The notes: a model not told the origin generated them from the letters alone. A DNA stretch of 64,000 nucleotides from Gemmataceae bacterium (GCA_019636445.1 JAHBXO010000014.1:57358-121357), one strand, 5' to 3'; numbered from the stretch's first letter, positions 37,588 through 46,301 are shown. Program-made: numbers and translations.

Positions 37588-38943
37588 CTACTTAATCGCT
37601 TGCTTCAATCGCGGATCGTCCAAATCCAGTCGATACAAAATCTGATTGTAATTGTACCTCGCCGTCGGCGGTGGGTCCTTCGCGAACTCGGCGGTGTAGG
37701 TACCCTCGAACACGAGCGCCGGCGAATCCTTCGTCGCCAGCTCGGCGTGGACACGCGGGTTGTAGAAGGTGTAGTTCGCGTGCGTCAGCACCTTCACGGC
37801 CGCGCCCCACGGGCCGAACGGCGAGTCGGATTCGGCGTACCACAACTCGCCGAAGGCGGACGGCTTGCCGAACTTCTCCATGAACACAGTCACCCACTTC
37901 TTCCGCCACGGATGCCACGCGATGGAGCCGGAATGCGGGACGACCTTCTTTCCGTCGGGATCGAGCAGTTCCACCTGCGGCTTGAGCGTCGTCCATTGTT
38001 TCGGGTCCTGCCAGCCGGCGAGCGTGGCCGGGCACTGGATGGTCGGCAACGGGTTCCCGAAGAGGAGCCAGTCCTTGCCGGCGGCGTCCATCCACGGCAC
38101 CGGATGGCCCTGCGGCAGCACCGGTTCCTTCTCGCCCGCCTTGGTCTTCGTCCAGAGCACCTTCGACTTCTCGAACTCCGCCTTCGGCTCGCTCCAGACG
38201 CACTGGCCGTACTCGTAGACTTCGAGGTGGTTCCGCACCTTCATGTAAGTGCCGACGAGCCGATCCGTGTCGCCGTCCTTCACGGTGGCCATGCCGAAGA
38301 TCCAGGTGGGGCCGCTGCCGGGCATCTTGGCGACGCCGCGCGGCTTGCCCTTGTCGGTCGTGAAGTAGTCGTACTTCGGCTTCAGCGGCGGTTCCAGTTT
38401 CGTCCACGGTTGCAGCGGCGTCGTGGCGGCGGAGGCGTCGAAGATGCCGAGCGGATAGCCGGCGAGCGTCGTGTCGCCCCAGAGCCAGAAGCGTTTGTTG
38501 CCAAAGGTGGCCATCTGCACGGAGTCGCAGCCGTTGATGGGGCCGTCGATCCAGTCTTTTTCGAGTCCGCACTTCTGGGCTTCGGCGAAGAGTCCGCCAC
38601 CGGTCAGCCGGCCGATGCGCTTCGCGATATTCGTGCGCGTCACTTCGACGGTCAGCGTCTTCCCCGGCACGGGCGTCAGCTTCACGCCACGGTAGCCGAA
38701 GCCGTCGGCCTTCACGTCGTAGCCGTGGCCGATGACGCTGAACCACGATTCGCGGTTCATCAGATCGGGCGCGTCGATCGCGATGACACCGGCGTTGTCG
38801 GAGACGAAGCGCTGGCTGCCGGTGGTTTGCAGCTCGACGAGCGGCACCGGCCAGCGGTTGTCCTTATCGACGACGTTGACGCGGCACGGCTCGGCGGCGG
38901 TCAGAGTCGATGTGAAAAGGATAATCGCGATGGGTGAGCGCAT
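37588..38943 (-). CDS. Exported protein with DUF4185 / GH43-like five-blade propeller
   Basis: 451 residues with a weak signal peptide (SPIAIILFTSTLTAA). Residues 20-95 look like a carboxypeptidase-regulatory-like beta sandwich (PVPLVELQTTGSQRFVSDN). From about 110 on, repeated strands such as RFWLWGDTTLAGYPLGIFD, YMKVRNHLEVYEYGQCVW and GSIAWHPWRKKWVTVFMEKF match DUF4185-type proteins, which share the furanosidase (GH43-like) propeller. The GDTT motif and a WY-x-ES-x-SPFGPW block support this. Catalytic acids cannot be assigned confidently. It stands alone, between a hairpin at its 3' end and a large palindrome 20 bases upstream of its start. Confidence 0.8.
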   Translation of the reverse strand: MRSPIAIILFTSTLTAAEPCRVNVVDKDNRWPVPLVELQTTGSQRFVSDNAGVIAIDAPDLMNRESWFSVIGHGYDVKADGFGYRGVKLTPVPGKTLTVEVTRTNIAKRIGRLTGGGLFAEAQKCGLEKDWIDGPINGCDSVQMATFGNKRFWLWGDTTLAGYPLGIFDASAATTPLQPWTKLEPPLKPKYDYFTTDKGKPRGVAKMPGSGPTWIFGMATVKDGDTDRLVGTYMKVRNHLEVYEYGQCVWSEPKAEFEKSKVLWTKTKAGEKEPVLPQGHPVPWMDAAGKDWLLFGNPLPTIQCPATLAGWQDPKQWTTLKPQVELLDPDGKKVVPHSGSIAWHPWRKKWVTVFMEKFGKPSAFGELWYAESDSPFGPWGAAVKVLTHANYTFYNPRVHAELATKDSPALVFEGTYTAEFAKDPPPTARYNYNQILYRLDLDDPRLKQAIK

Positions 38944-38962
38944 GATCGAAAACCCAATACTG

Positions 38963-39043
38963 TTTAGCGGCGAGGCGGAATCTTCGGAGCCGAGCGCGTC
39001 AGCTCACCGCGCTCGGCTCCGAAGACTCCGCCTCGCCGCTAAA
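38963..39043. repeat. 36-base palindrome at the 3' end of the EamA transporter gene
   Basis: Arms 38963-38998 and 39008-39043 are complementary at 35 of 36 positions with a nine-base loop. The right arm includes the EamA stop codon. On the minus strand the hairpin is followed by CAGTATTGGG, not a T run. It is much longer than a normal terminator stem and has the form of a REP-like or inserted palindromic element. Confidence 0.88.
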
Positions 39044-39965
39044 CGGGGTTGGTGGATTTCTTACGCGGGGCATACCGCCACGCCAGCGCCGCGAGCAACA
39101 ATACTCCTCCCGCTACGGTCCACCACGACGGCGTATCCCGCACCGGATCGATCAGGTACGCCCAGAGCGGATTCAACACCGGCTCCAGCAGCGTGATGAT
39201 GCTGGCCTCGTTCGGGCTGACGTGCCGCAGGCTGCGGGCGAAGATGACGTACGGTGCGGCCAACTGCATGCCGCCAAAGACGGCGAGGACCAGCAACTGT
39301 TTTGCCGTCGGCGCGGTCAGCCAGTTCCACACGCCTTCGGGTCCCAGTTTCACCAGGAAGTAGATGCCGAGCATCGCGGCGGTGCCGAGCAGGTTCAGCG
39401 TCATCATCCAGGTCGCCGATTCGTCCTTCAGGTAGCGGAGGAGCAACACGACGCCGGCGTAGGTGGCGCCGCTGCCGATGCCCATGAGCAGCACGTCGAT
39501 CTGTTGGGCGCCGCCGGCGTCGCCGCCGTTCGGCCAGTTCCCGGCCACGATGACGACGACGCCGAGGAAGGCGATGAGGATTGCGGAGAGCGAGCGGCGA
39601 TCGGCCTTCTCCCGCAAGAGCCACCAGCCGAGAAAGAAGACCCAGACCGGCGAGGAGTTCTGGAGGAAGATGGCGTTCGCCGCGGAGCCGAGGCCGAGAG
39701 CGGAGACGTAGAGGGCGTTCATGACGGCGAACATGCCGACGAGCGCGCCCATCGCGGGTCGGAATCGAATGTCGGCCCTTCGCAGCAAGGGCACGAGGCA
39801 GAGGCCGGCAAAGAGGGCGCGGTAGAAGGCGATCTGGATTTCGGAGAGCGGGGGGGAGTCGAGGCCGAGCGCCGTCGGGCGCTGGAGCAGCCGCATGAAC
39901 AGGGAGCCGGAACTCCAGAGGATGGCGGCGAGGACGAGGAGCCACCGGGCGGAGCGGGCGGTCAC
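39039..39965 (-). CDS. EamA/DMT-family transporter
   Basis: 308 residues with ten predicted membrane helices and two EamA halves (WLLVLAAILWSSGSLFMRLL, NALYVSALGLGSAANAIFLQ, ATYAGVVLLLRYLKDES, EASIITLLEPVLNPLWAYLI). The second repeat ends with the LLEPV-x-xPLWA motif typical of the family. Substrate is unknown; relatives export amino acids or metabolites. The frame is open far upstream, but GTG at 39965 overlaps the previous stop by four bases (GTGA) and gives the normal family length; the upstream part is arginine/proline shadow sequence of the GH10-like gene. Confidence 0.92.
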   Translation of the reverse strand: MTARSARWLLVLAAILWSSGSLFMRLLQRPTALGLDSPPLSEIQIAFYRALFAGLCLVPLLRRADIRFRPAMGALVGMFAVMNALYVSALGLGSAANAIFLQNSSPVWVFFLGWWLLREKADRRSLSAILIAFLGVVVIVAGNWPNGGDAGGAQQIDVLLMGIGSGATYAGVVLLLRYLKDESATWMMTLNLLGTAAMLGIYFLVKLGPEGVWNWLTAPTAKQLLVLAVFGGMQLAAPYVIFARSLRHVSPNEASIITLLEPVLNPLWAYLIDPVRDTPSWWTVAGGVLLLAALAWRYAPRKKSTNPV

Positions 39966-41416
39966 GAGCAGCGTCCGCGGTGGGCCTTGAGCGGTTCGAG
40001 CAGTGGTTTCGACCGGCCATCGGATGCAATCAGTCCGTGGTCGCCGGCCCAGGCGCCCCACGTGAAGGAACGGATGTGGGCGTAGCAGAGCGAGAGGGCG
40101 GCGACGCTTTCGCCCCAGGCGGCCTGGGCGGCGACGTCGTCGCGGGCGCTCCAGCACTTGCTGAGCGAGACCGGGTCTGCGGGCGCGGCGGTGGCCGCGC
40201 GGCCGGGGTGGCGGGCGACGACGTCGATCGGGATGCCAAGCAGGCCGAAAAGGTCCAAGAGGCGGACGGTGTCGAGGCCGTCGCGGAGGAGGCTGGCGCG
40301 GTCGTCGTCGCCGGCAAAGATTTCGAGTTCGAAGCCGCCGATCGGCAGGCCGCTGCGGAGGAGAGTGTCGGCGAAGACGAGCGGGGAATAGGTGTGGTCG
40401 CCGGTGCCGAGGTAGTCGCCCCACGGCTGGGCGAGGCCGATGGTCCACTTGGCGTCGGGGTCGAGGGTGCGGGCGAGTTCGAGGAGTCGGCCGACGAGCC
40501 GGAGGCGATCGTCCTCGGAGACGGAATAGCGGGAGGTGTGGTTGAAGCCGGAACAAAGAATCCAGTTCTTGATCTTCGAGCCGTAGCGATGGACGACGGA
40601 TTCGACGAAGTCGCTGAAGAACGCGGAGAGGCTGGGGAGTTCGCCTTCCCAGCCGTCGAGCCAGCCGGGCAGGGGTTCACCGAAGTCGATGAGCGGGCCG
40701 ATGGTGGGTTGGAACCCGTTCGTGTGTGCCCAGTCGACGAGGTCGTCGAGTTTGGCCCAGTCGTACTTGGTGGAAGCGACTTCGAGCGCGGCCCAGTCGG
40801 GCACGAGCACCACATGGGAGAACGCATCAACGAACGTGGCGGTCTGTTCCGGTGTCGGCACGGATGCCACTCGACAGGCCCATCGCATGGGGATGCGTTG
40901 GCCGCCCTGCGTGCGCAGCTCGATGGCCGTGGCCGTGAACTGCCGGATGAGCGCCTGCGATCCGGCGTGGCAATGGGCGAGCGCGGCGGTCGCGTCGGCG
41001 TCGCCGGCACCGGGTTCGGTTTGCAAAGCGGCCGCCGCCAGCAACCGCACGGCGGCCTGCGATTCGCGGCGCACGTCCACGGACGGTTCCAGCCCCTGCA
41101 ACTGCAGTTCGGCCACGGCGTTGCGCAACTGGTTCAGCTTGCCCCGCGCCAGTTCAACCAACAGGTGGTACGGTTCGGATTTTTCCCGCAGGGTCGCGGT
41201 GGTCGACACCGGGAACCCGAGGCCGGCGAGCGGCCACGGCGCCGACACGCTGCAACTTTCGTTCTGGGCTTTCGTAAGGGCGAGCAGTCCCGGGCGCTGT
41301 TCCACACGCGTGGGGAACGGCGAGCGGTCGTAACCGCCGACGAATTGCGCGCGCTCGAGGGCAAACGCGCCTCCGGCGGGCAGGGTTCCCGGGACGTGGA
41401 AGTTCATCGAACCCAT
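39962..41416 (-). CDS. GH10-like TIM-barrel protein, probably catalytically divergent
   Basis: 484 residues without a signal peptide. The first 180 residues form a beta-rich domain (PGTLPAGGAFALERAQFVGG, FPVSTTATLREKSEPYHLLV). The second half is a TIM barrel resembling GH10 xylanases: YDWAKLDDLVDWAHTNGFQP and PLIDFGEPLPGWLDGW match the W-x-x-P-x-W region, and SLSAFFSDFVESVVHRYGSK matches the helix before the acid/base. Where GH10 has the WDVVNE glutamate, this protein reads IKNWILCSGFNH, with no glutamate; GGFELEIFAG could supply the nucleophile position. Activity is therefore uncertain. ATG at 41407 is an alternative start. It overlaps the EamA gene. Confidence 0.75.
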   Translation of the reverse strand: MGSMNFHVPGTLPAGGAFALERAQFVGGYDRSPFPTRVEQRPGLLALTKAQNESCSVSAPWPLAGLGFPVSTTATLREKSEPYHLLVELARGKLNQLRNAVAELQLQGLEPSVDVRRESQAAVRLLAAAALQTEPGAGDADATAALAHCHAGSQALIRQFTATAIELRTQGGQRIPMRWACRVASVPTPEQTATFVDAFSHVVLVPDWAALEVASTKYDWAKLDDLVDWAHTNGFQPTIGPLIDFGEPLPGWLDGWEGELPSLSAFFSDFVESVVHRYGSKIKNWILCSGFNHTSRYSVSEDDRLRLVGRLLELARTLDPDAKWTIGLAQPWGDYLGTGDHTYSPLVFADTLLRSGLPIGGFELEIFAGDDDRASLLRDGLDTVRLLDLFGLLGIPIDVVARHPGRAATAAPADPVSLSKCWSARDDVAAQAAWGESVAALSLCYAHIRSFTWGAWAGDHGLIASDGRSKPLLEPLKAHRGRCS

Positions 41417-41451
41417 GGACTACCGATCTGCGGGAGTTTCCGATCCGGGCA

Positions 41452-42339
41452 TCATACGTCCCCGCGAGCGATTGTGCGAGAATCCGAAACGAAATCGTCG
41501 CCATCGGGTCGGACGGCCGCGATCGCGATACCATAGCGATCCGCCATCGCCAGCGTCCGCGCTTCGTCCAACAGGATGGTCCGGCCTGCCTCGATCGCCA
41601 ACACGGTCGCACCCGCGGCATGCATGGTTTCGATCGTCGTCACGCCGACGGTCGGCACGTCGAAGCGCATGTCCTGTTTCGGTTTCGCGACCTTCACGAC
41701 GGCGAAGCTGGATTTTCCGCAAAGCTCGCCGGCCCGCCGGATCGCCAAGTCGGTCCCTTCGATCGCTTCGACGGCCAACACGGCGCGATCCCGAACCATC
41801 ACGCTCTGGCCGACGTCCAGATCGCCCATCCGTTTCGCGAGTTCCCAGCCGAAGCGGATGTCTCGCTCTTCGGCGGCGCTCGGCCGACGGCGCGTCAGAT
41901 GTCCTTCCCGCACGAGCAACTCCGGGCAAAGGTCCAGGGCGGAGACGCAGTCCAAACCGTCCTTGCGTAATTCGGCGATGATCCCGAGCAGTAGGGAATC
42001 GTCCTTATTGTCCCGACGCGAGCGCGAATACCAGAAGCGGACCATGCGCCAGTCGGGCAGCATGCGCAGCCAGAGCCAGGGGCGGAACAGGTTCACCTTG
42101 TGGAACTTCCCGGCCATGGTCCACCGGCGAACGCCGGCGCGCTGGAAGGTGCGACTGATCCGGCCGAGCGCCATGCGGCGCAACGGGTGGTACTCGGTGC
42201 AGAGCGACCGCAGTTCCGGGGCGGCCATGCCCTCGACGCCGACACACACCACCGGCAGTCCGCACTCGCGGGCCTTCTCCGCGATCACGATCGGGAACCG
42301 ACCGGCGCAGGCGAGCAGTCCCACCGGCTCCGCCGTCAT
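41452..42339 (-). CDS. lpxI: UDP-2,3-diacylglucosamine hydrolase LpxI
   Basis: 295 residues. LpxI cleaves UDP-2,3-diacylglucosamine to lipid X and UMP in lipid A synthesis, replacing LpxH in many bacteria. The N-domain opens [20 protein letters not shown]; the C-domain carries [41 protein letters not shown] and the aspartate-containing [12 protein letters not shown], all characteristic of the family (formerly DUF1009). The start overlaps the lpxD stop by four bases (ATGA), so the two are coupled. This makes lipid A assembly in this organism plausible, though lpxA, lpxB and lpxC are not in view. Confidence 0.95.
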   Translation of the reverse strand: MTAEPVGLLACAGRFPIVIAEKARECGLPVVCVGVEGMAAPELRSLCTEYHPLRRMALGRISRTFQRAGVRRWTMAGKFHKVNLFRPWLWLRMLPDWRMVRFWYSRSRRDNKDDSLLLGIIAELRKDGLDCVSALDLCPELLVREGHLTRRRPSAAEERDIRFGWELAKRMGDLDVGQSVMVRDRAVLAVEAIEGTDLAIRRAGELCGKSSFAVVKVAKPKQDMRFDVPTVGVTTIETMHAAGATVLAIEAGRTILLDEARTLAMADRYGIAIAAVRPDGDDFVSDSRTIARGDV

Positions 42340-43361
42340 TCCTTTGCCTCCAACCCGAGCACCTGTTTGATCTTCTTGACTTCCTTCCGCAATTCCGGGA
42401 GCCGTTCCAGGCTCACCAGCATGCGCATCTGTTCCTTATCGGGGGTGGCGGGAATACCGAACATCCGGGAATCCGCCGGCACGTCGCGATGGACGCCGGC
42501 ACGGGCACCGAGCACGGCGCGGTCGCCGACGTGGACGTGGTCCGCGATTCCCACCTGGCCGGCCATCACCACATATTCGCCGGTGGTCGTCGAACCGGCG
42601 ATCCCCACCTGGGCGACCAAGAGGTTGTGTTTGCCGATCTGGCAGTTGTGGGCGATCTGCACGAGGTTGTCGATCTTGGTGCCCGAGCCGACCCGCGTGG
42701 GGCCGAAGGTGCCGCGGTCGATCGTCGTGCAGGCGCCGATTTCCACGTCGTCGCCGATTTCCACGTGGCCGAGTTGGGGAACCTTGACGTGCCGACCGTT
42801 CTGGAGCCGGTAGCCGAACCCGTCGCCGCCGAGCACGCTGTTGGCATGCACGGTGACGCGGTCGCCGAGGACCGTGTTGTCGTAGAGAACGACGTGCGGG
42901 AAGAGCGTGGCGTCGCGGCCGATCTTGCAGTTCCGCCCGATCGAGACGCCGGTGTGGAGCGTCGCTCCTTCGCCGATCGTCGATCCTTCCCCGATCACGA
43001 CGAACGCCCCGATCTCGGCGTTCGGTCCCACGGTCGCCGCGGGGTGGATCTGGGCAGTGGGGTGGATGGAACTGGTATGCGGGACGGACCCGCCGCGCAG
43101 GTGCTGGACGATCGAAACGAACGCCATGAGCGGATCGTGGACGCGAATGAGCGGGCGGCCGTTCACGGGCACGTGGGGTTGCACGACGGCGGCGCTGGCC
43201 GGTGAGTGGTGCCACGCGTCGAGATGCCGGTCGTCGTCCACGAAGGTGATGTGGCCGGGCTGGGCTTCCGTGAGCGGGCGCGCGTCGACGATCTCGGCGT
43301 CACCGTCGCCGACCACTTCGCCCGAAACGAGCGCCGCCACTTGACGGACCGTCAGATTCAC
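42336..43361 (-). CDS. lpxD: UDP-3-O-acylglucosamine N-acyltransferase LpxD
   Basis: 341 residues from GTG 43361, which follows GGGGGA and starts the conserved uridine-binding domain ([19 protein letters not shown]). The frame extends 29 residues upstream without family similarity. The middle is a left-handed beta helix of hexapeptide repeats ([20 protein letters not shown] onward) including [14 protein letters not shown] with the catalytic histidine and [20 protein letters not shown]. The C-terminus is helical ([18 protein letters not shown]), as in LpxD trimers. It adds the second acyl chain in lipid A synthesis and is followed by the coupled lpxI. Confidence 0.96.
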   Translation of the reverse strand: MNLTVRQVAALVSGEVVGDGDAEIVDARPLTEAQPGHITFVDDDRHLDAWHHSPASAAVVQPHVPVNGRPLIRVHDPLMAFVSIVQHLRGGSVPHTSSIHPTAQIHPAATVGPNAEIGAFVVIGEGSTIGEGATLHTGVSIGRNCKIGRDATLFPHVVLYDNTVLGDRVTVHANSVLGGDGFGYRLQNGRHVKVPQLGHVEIGDDVEIGACTTIDRGTFGPTRVGSGTKIDNLVQIAHNCQIGKHNLLVAQVGIAGSTTTGEYVVMAGQVGIADHVHVGDRAVLGARAGVHRDVPADSRMFGIPATPDKEQMRMLVSLERLPELRKEVKKIKQVLGLEAKE

Positions 43362-43625
43362 GGCCGATCCCCCGCAGGGTTGCCCGTCCGAGCATCCCGG
43401 ACGGGTACGGAAATTACCCATTTCCCCGCATCGTGACAACCCCAACACGGGCGGTCGTACCGGTGGAGGAAATCGCTGGTACTGGGATCGACCGAATCGG
43501 CGGATCGAAACAGCGGAACCGACAGGGCAACTTCCGAAGCCGGGGAGTGCGGACCGGATAGATAGGACTTGCCGGCCGGATTGGCGGAAACGGGGTGGAG
43601 TTTGACGGCGGAAGCGACGGCGCGG

Positions 43626-43925
43626 TCAGGCGGTCGTCAACGACACGATGGCGTGCACGAGTTGTTCGGTAGACGCTTGCAGTCGCGGATCGGCCGTGCC
43701 CCAGGTGACGCACGAGTAGCCGTCGGGCGTTCGGCGAAGCGTGACCATACCCCCGGCCAGTCCGATGCGAAGTTCCTTCCAATCGTCGGACGGGATTTCA
43801 TCGGGAAACGCCGGCAGGCCGTCGATCATGCGCAGGACCGGCGACTCGCCGATCGCGGTCAATCGTTGGACGAGCATCGACCAGGCCAGCGGCTTCGTCG
43901 CGGGGATCGTGCGTTCGAGACCCAA
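43626..43925 (-). CDS. Small protein of unknown function
   Basis: 99 residues from a TTG start with GGGAG eight bases upstream; a shorter form could start at ATG 43877. The sequence has a natural composition: SMLVQRLTAIGESPVLRMI, ELRIGLAGGMVTLRRTPDGY, SCVTWGTADPRLQASTEQL, suggesting a compact alpha/beta domain. I recognise no family. It lies upstream of, and divergent from, the antitoxin gene, and follows lpxD in reverse order with 260 bases between. Confidence 0.6.
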   Translation of the reverse strand: MGLERTIPATKPLAWSMLVQRLTAIGESPVLRMIDGLPAFPDEIPSDDWKELRIGLAGGMVTLRRTPDGYSCVTWGTADPRLQASTEQLVHAIVSLTTA

Positions 43926-43977
43926 GGCTTCACTCCCGGGCAGGTTCGTGTCGCGGGTATTCTACCGCGAGTTCAAG

Positions 43978-44006
43978 TTGTTCCCCCACAGGTGAGGAAT
44001 TAAACT
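43978..44006 (+). promoter_or_regulatory. Probable promoter of the Phd-type antitoxin gene
   Basis: TTGTTC (43978-43983), 17-base spacer, TAAACT (44001-44006), 31 bases before the antitoxin ATG. Confidence 0.45.
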
Positions 44007-44037
44007 GTAATAACAACGCAATGTCCGAGGGCCGATC

Positions 44038-44292
44038 ATGGCAGCAATTGTCAACGACATTGGGGCGATCGAGGCGAAGGCCGACTTTGCCCGATTGCTC
44101 GATCGGGTCGAAGGAGGGGAGGAATTCACCATTTCCCGTTCCGGCCATCCCGTGGCTCGACTGGTTCCCGCGATGGTGCGCCGCTCGCCGAACGACCGAC
44201 GGGAGGCCATTGAAAAAATGCGGCAGTTGGCCGCACGCCACAAATTGAACGGAATTTCCATCCGCGAGTTGATCGAAGAGGGACGGAAGTGA
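44038..44292 (+). CDS. Type II antitoxin, Phd/YefM family
   Basis: 84 residues. ADFARLLDRVEGGEEFTISRSGHPVARLVP is the full Phd/YefM DNA-binding fold (quoted in part: RLLDRVEGGEEFTISRSG). The C-terminal helix (AIEKMRQLAARHKLNGISIR) would wrap the toxin. GAGGG precedes the ATG by seven bases. The stop overlaps the GTG of the downstream VapC remnant by three bases (GTGA), the usual coupled arrangement. The antitoxin itself looks intact and may still repress its own promoter, but its cognate toxin is broken, so it is an orphan or can neutralise a related toxin elsewhere. Confidence 0.9.
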   Translation: MAAIVNDIGAIEAKADFARLLDRVEGGEEFTISRSGHPVARLVPAMVRRSPNDRREAIEKMRQLAARHKLNGISIRELIEEGRK

Positions 44293-44675
44293 AGCCGGCC
44301 TTCATCATCGATTGCTCACTGACAATGGCCTGGTGCTTTGCCGATGAAGCGACACCCGAGACCCGGGCGGTTCAAGACCGGATGATCGACGAATCGGCAC
44401 TCGTTCCGTCCCATTGGTTTCTCGAAGTTTCAAACGTCCTCGCGATGTGCGATACGATTCCCACGTAAAAATCTGCCGATCGAGTCGATTCTCTTGGCTC
44501 AGAACTCATCCCTCAGAACTCAGATCTCAAATATGAAATTCGAGATAAGAGTTCTGAGGGATGAGTTCTGAGCCTGGAGTTCATGAATCGATCGACTCGA
44601 CTTCCGCTGGCATCTCTGGATGACGAGTTGCGCAAGGCCGCGACGAACGAAGGATTATCGGTCTTGGGCAAGTGA
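44289..44675 (+). pseudogene. vapC: VapC-type PIN-domain toxin, disrupted by deletion plus palindromic insert
   Basis: The GTG frame gives 59 residues: FIIDCSLTMAWCFADEATPE carries the first catalytic aspartate of the PIN domain, and SHWFLEVSNVLAMC the conserved glutamate region; it then ends DTIPT and stop (44466-44468). Further on, 44583-44675 encodes RLPLASLDDELRKAATNEGL and SVLGK, the standard VapC C-terminus with its aspartate pair. VapC is normally about 130 residues, so roughly 45-60 central residues are missing. Between the pieces lie about 110 noncoding bases with a perfect 26-base inverted repeat. The toxin should be inactive as an RNase. Confidence 0.85.
44496..44574. repeat. Palindromic element inside the broken vapC
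   Basis: Arms 44496-44521 and 44549-44574 are perfectly complementary over 26 bases; the 27-base AT-rich loop continues as an imperfect stem. The motif CTCAGAACTC occurs twice in the left arm and its complement twice in the right. The element sits exactly where vapC loses its central codons. Confidence 0.92.
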
Positions 44676-44681
44676 TCGCAA

Positions 44682-45500
44682 TCACTGCCACCGCAGGCCC
44701 AGTTTCCCGTCCACCTTCGCCTTCGTCTCCAGCACGTTCAGGAACCAGCGAGCCGAGGCGAGAAAGACCGCCGCCAGCCCGGCGAGGATCGCCACTTCGT
44801 ACTCGATCGCCATCAACCGATCGGCCGTCCCGGAGAAGAGCAGTTGCCGCATCGCGTCCATGCCGGCGGTCAGCGGGATCAACAGCGCCGCCCCGAGAAT
44901 GGCCACCGGCAGGCTCAGGAAAATCTTCACGGGGAAGTTCATCCCCGTGAGCAGGAAGACCGGTTCCTGGAGCAAATTGACGATGTGCCACGCCTCGCGT
45001 CCCCAGAGGAGGAAGAGCGAGGCGAACATCATGCCAAGCCCGTAGAGGGCGACGAGCGTGAGCGTGAAGACGCCGAGGGCGCTGCCGGCATGTTGAAAGG
45101 TGATTGGTGCGTCGAAGAGGAGCACGCCGGTGACGAGGATGGCCGCGGCGCGCACGACGGTGGTCGCCATGCCGCCGAGCGCCATGCCGGCCAGGATCGC
45201 CATCATCGGGGCCGGTGCCAGGATGTAGAGTTCGAGGTTGCCGCTGTCGCGTTCCCAGTACAGGTGCGCGCCCATGCTCCAGAGGACGTTGAACCAGAAG
45301 GCGGTCATGGCCGCGCCGAGCACGACGTACCCGACGAACCGGTCCGGCGCGTTCATCGCGCGATAGGCGTAGGCGAATGCCGCCACCGAGAGCATCGGCA
45401 GGATCGTCTCCTGCAGGATCCAGGTGCGATTGCGGAACAGCCAGATGACGCGGGCATAGCTCCGCGCGAACATGGCCTGGAAGAATAGCGTGACGGGCAT
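44682..45500 (-). CDS. ABC-2 type transporter permease
   Basis: 272 residues from ATG 45500 with six predicted membrane helices (VIWLFRNRTWILQETILPML, FVGYVVLGAAMTAFWFNVLW, MMAILAGMALGGMATTVVRA, and others), the ABC-2 permease fold. ALYGLGMMFASLFLLWGREA precedes the last helices. The frame is open further upstream, but that part is arginine/proline shadow sequence antisense in character and overlaps phoU. No ATPase gene is adjacent, so the partner must be encoded elsewhere. Substrate unknown; relatives export polysaccharides, drugs or lipids. Confidence 0.88.
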   Translation of the reverse strand: MPVTLFFQAMFARSYARVIWLFRNRTWILQETILPMLSVAAFAYAYRAMNAPDRFVGYVVLGAAMTAFWFNVLWSMGAHLYWERDSGNLELYILAPAPMMAILAGMALGGMATTVVRAAAILVTGVLLFDAPITFQHAGSALGVFTLTLVALYGLGMMFASLFLLWGREAWHIVNLLQEPVFLLTGMNFPVKIFLSLPVAILGAALLIPLTAGMDAMRQLLFSGTADRLMAIEYEVAILAGLAAVFLASARWFLNVLETKAKVDGKLGLRWQ

Positions 45501-45523
45501 GGAATCAGGATAGGAACGCTTTC

Positions 45524-46192
45524 TCACGCGCCGAGCAATTCGTGGTGGTGGCGAACCAGCGAGCCTTCCACGAGATAAATCACGTCTTCGGAAATATTCG
45601 TCGCGTGGTCCGCGATCCGCTCCAGGTGGCGGATCGCCGAAAAGAGCGACATCAACGTGTCGATCCGGTCCGGGGTCCGCTTCATTTCGGCGATCACGTC
45701 CCGGAGGATCGCCTGGTTGTCGGCGTCCACCTCGTCGTCCAGCTTGATGACCGCGCGCGCCGCCGCCGCGTCTGAGTTGACGAACGCGTCGAGCGATTTG
45801 CGCACCATCTGGATCGTCCGGTCCGCCATCGCCCGGGTCCGCTCCGGAATCGTCACGTGTGGGGGTTTGGCCAGAACGCTCAGCCGCTCGGCGATGCCGG
45901 AGGCGAGGTCGCCGATCCGCTCCAGGTCGGTGGAAATCAACAAGACCGAACTGATTCGCCGCAGATCCACCGCAACCGGCTGGTGGAGCGCGAGGATTTT
46001 CAAGCACTCTTCCTGGACGTCGTTTTCCAGGTCGTCGATGAGGTTGTCGCCTTCGATCACCTGGTCCGCGAGTTCGACGTCGCGGTCCTGCAAGGCCTTC
46101 GCGGCCTGAAAGACCGACTCCTCGACGAGGCCGGCCATCTTGAGGACCAGCTTCTGGAGTTTTTCCAGATCGCGCTGCATGTGTTTGGACAT
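45524..46192 (-). CDS. phoU: PhoU-family phosphate regulation protein
   Basis: 222 residues from ATG 46192 with GGAG seven bases upstream; the long frame beyond it overlaps the divergent kinase and is not coding. Two three-helix repeats are visible with the PhoU acidic signatures: DLEKLQKLVLKMAGLVEESV, DNLIDDLENDVQEECLKILA, ISTDLERIGDLASGIAERL, KLDDEVDADNQAILRDVI and RHLERIADHATNISEDVIYL. PhoU binds metal clusters and damps the PhoR/PhoB response and Pst transport. No pst or phoB/R genes lie next to it here. Confidence 0.95.
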   Translation of the reverse strand: MSKHMQRDLEKLQKLVLKMAGLVEESVFQAAKALQDRDVELADQVIEGDNLIDDLENDVQEECLKILALHQPVAVDLRRISSVLLISTDLERIGDLASGIAERLSVLAKPPHVTIPERTRAMADRTIQMVRKSLDAFVNSDAAAARAVIKLDDEVDADNQAILRDVIAEMKRTPDRIDTLMSLFSAIRHLERIADHATNISEDVIYLVEGSLVRHHHELLGA

Positions 46193-46301
46193 GGGCCGCT
46201 CCGCGACTGCGACCGGCCGAAGCCGATCGCTCCGAAACTCCGTTCGATGTTCCTGCAACATTCTAGGATGAAGGGAGACCGCGTAAACGGGTGAATCGCG
46301 A

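Noticed and set aside
39966..40556. N-terminal extension of the EamA transporter by about 197 residues
   Set aside because: The extension is almost only Arg/Pro, lies within the GH10-like gene, and GTG at 39965 gives the normal family length with a coupled overlap.
45501..46007. Upstream extension of the ABC-2 permease into phoU
   Set aside because: Arg/Gly-rich shadow of phoU; ATG at 45500 begins right before the first membrane helix region.
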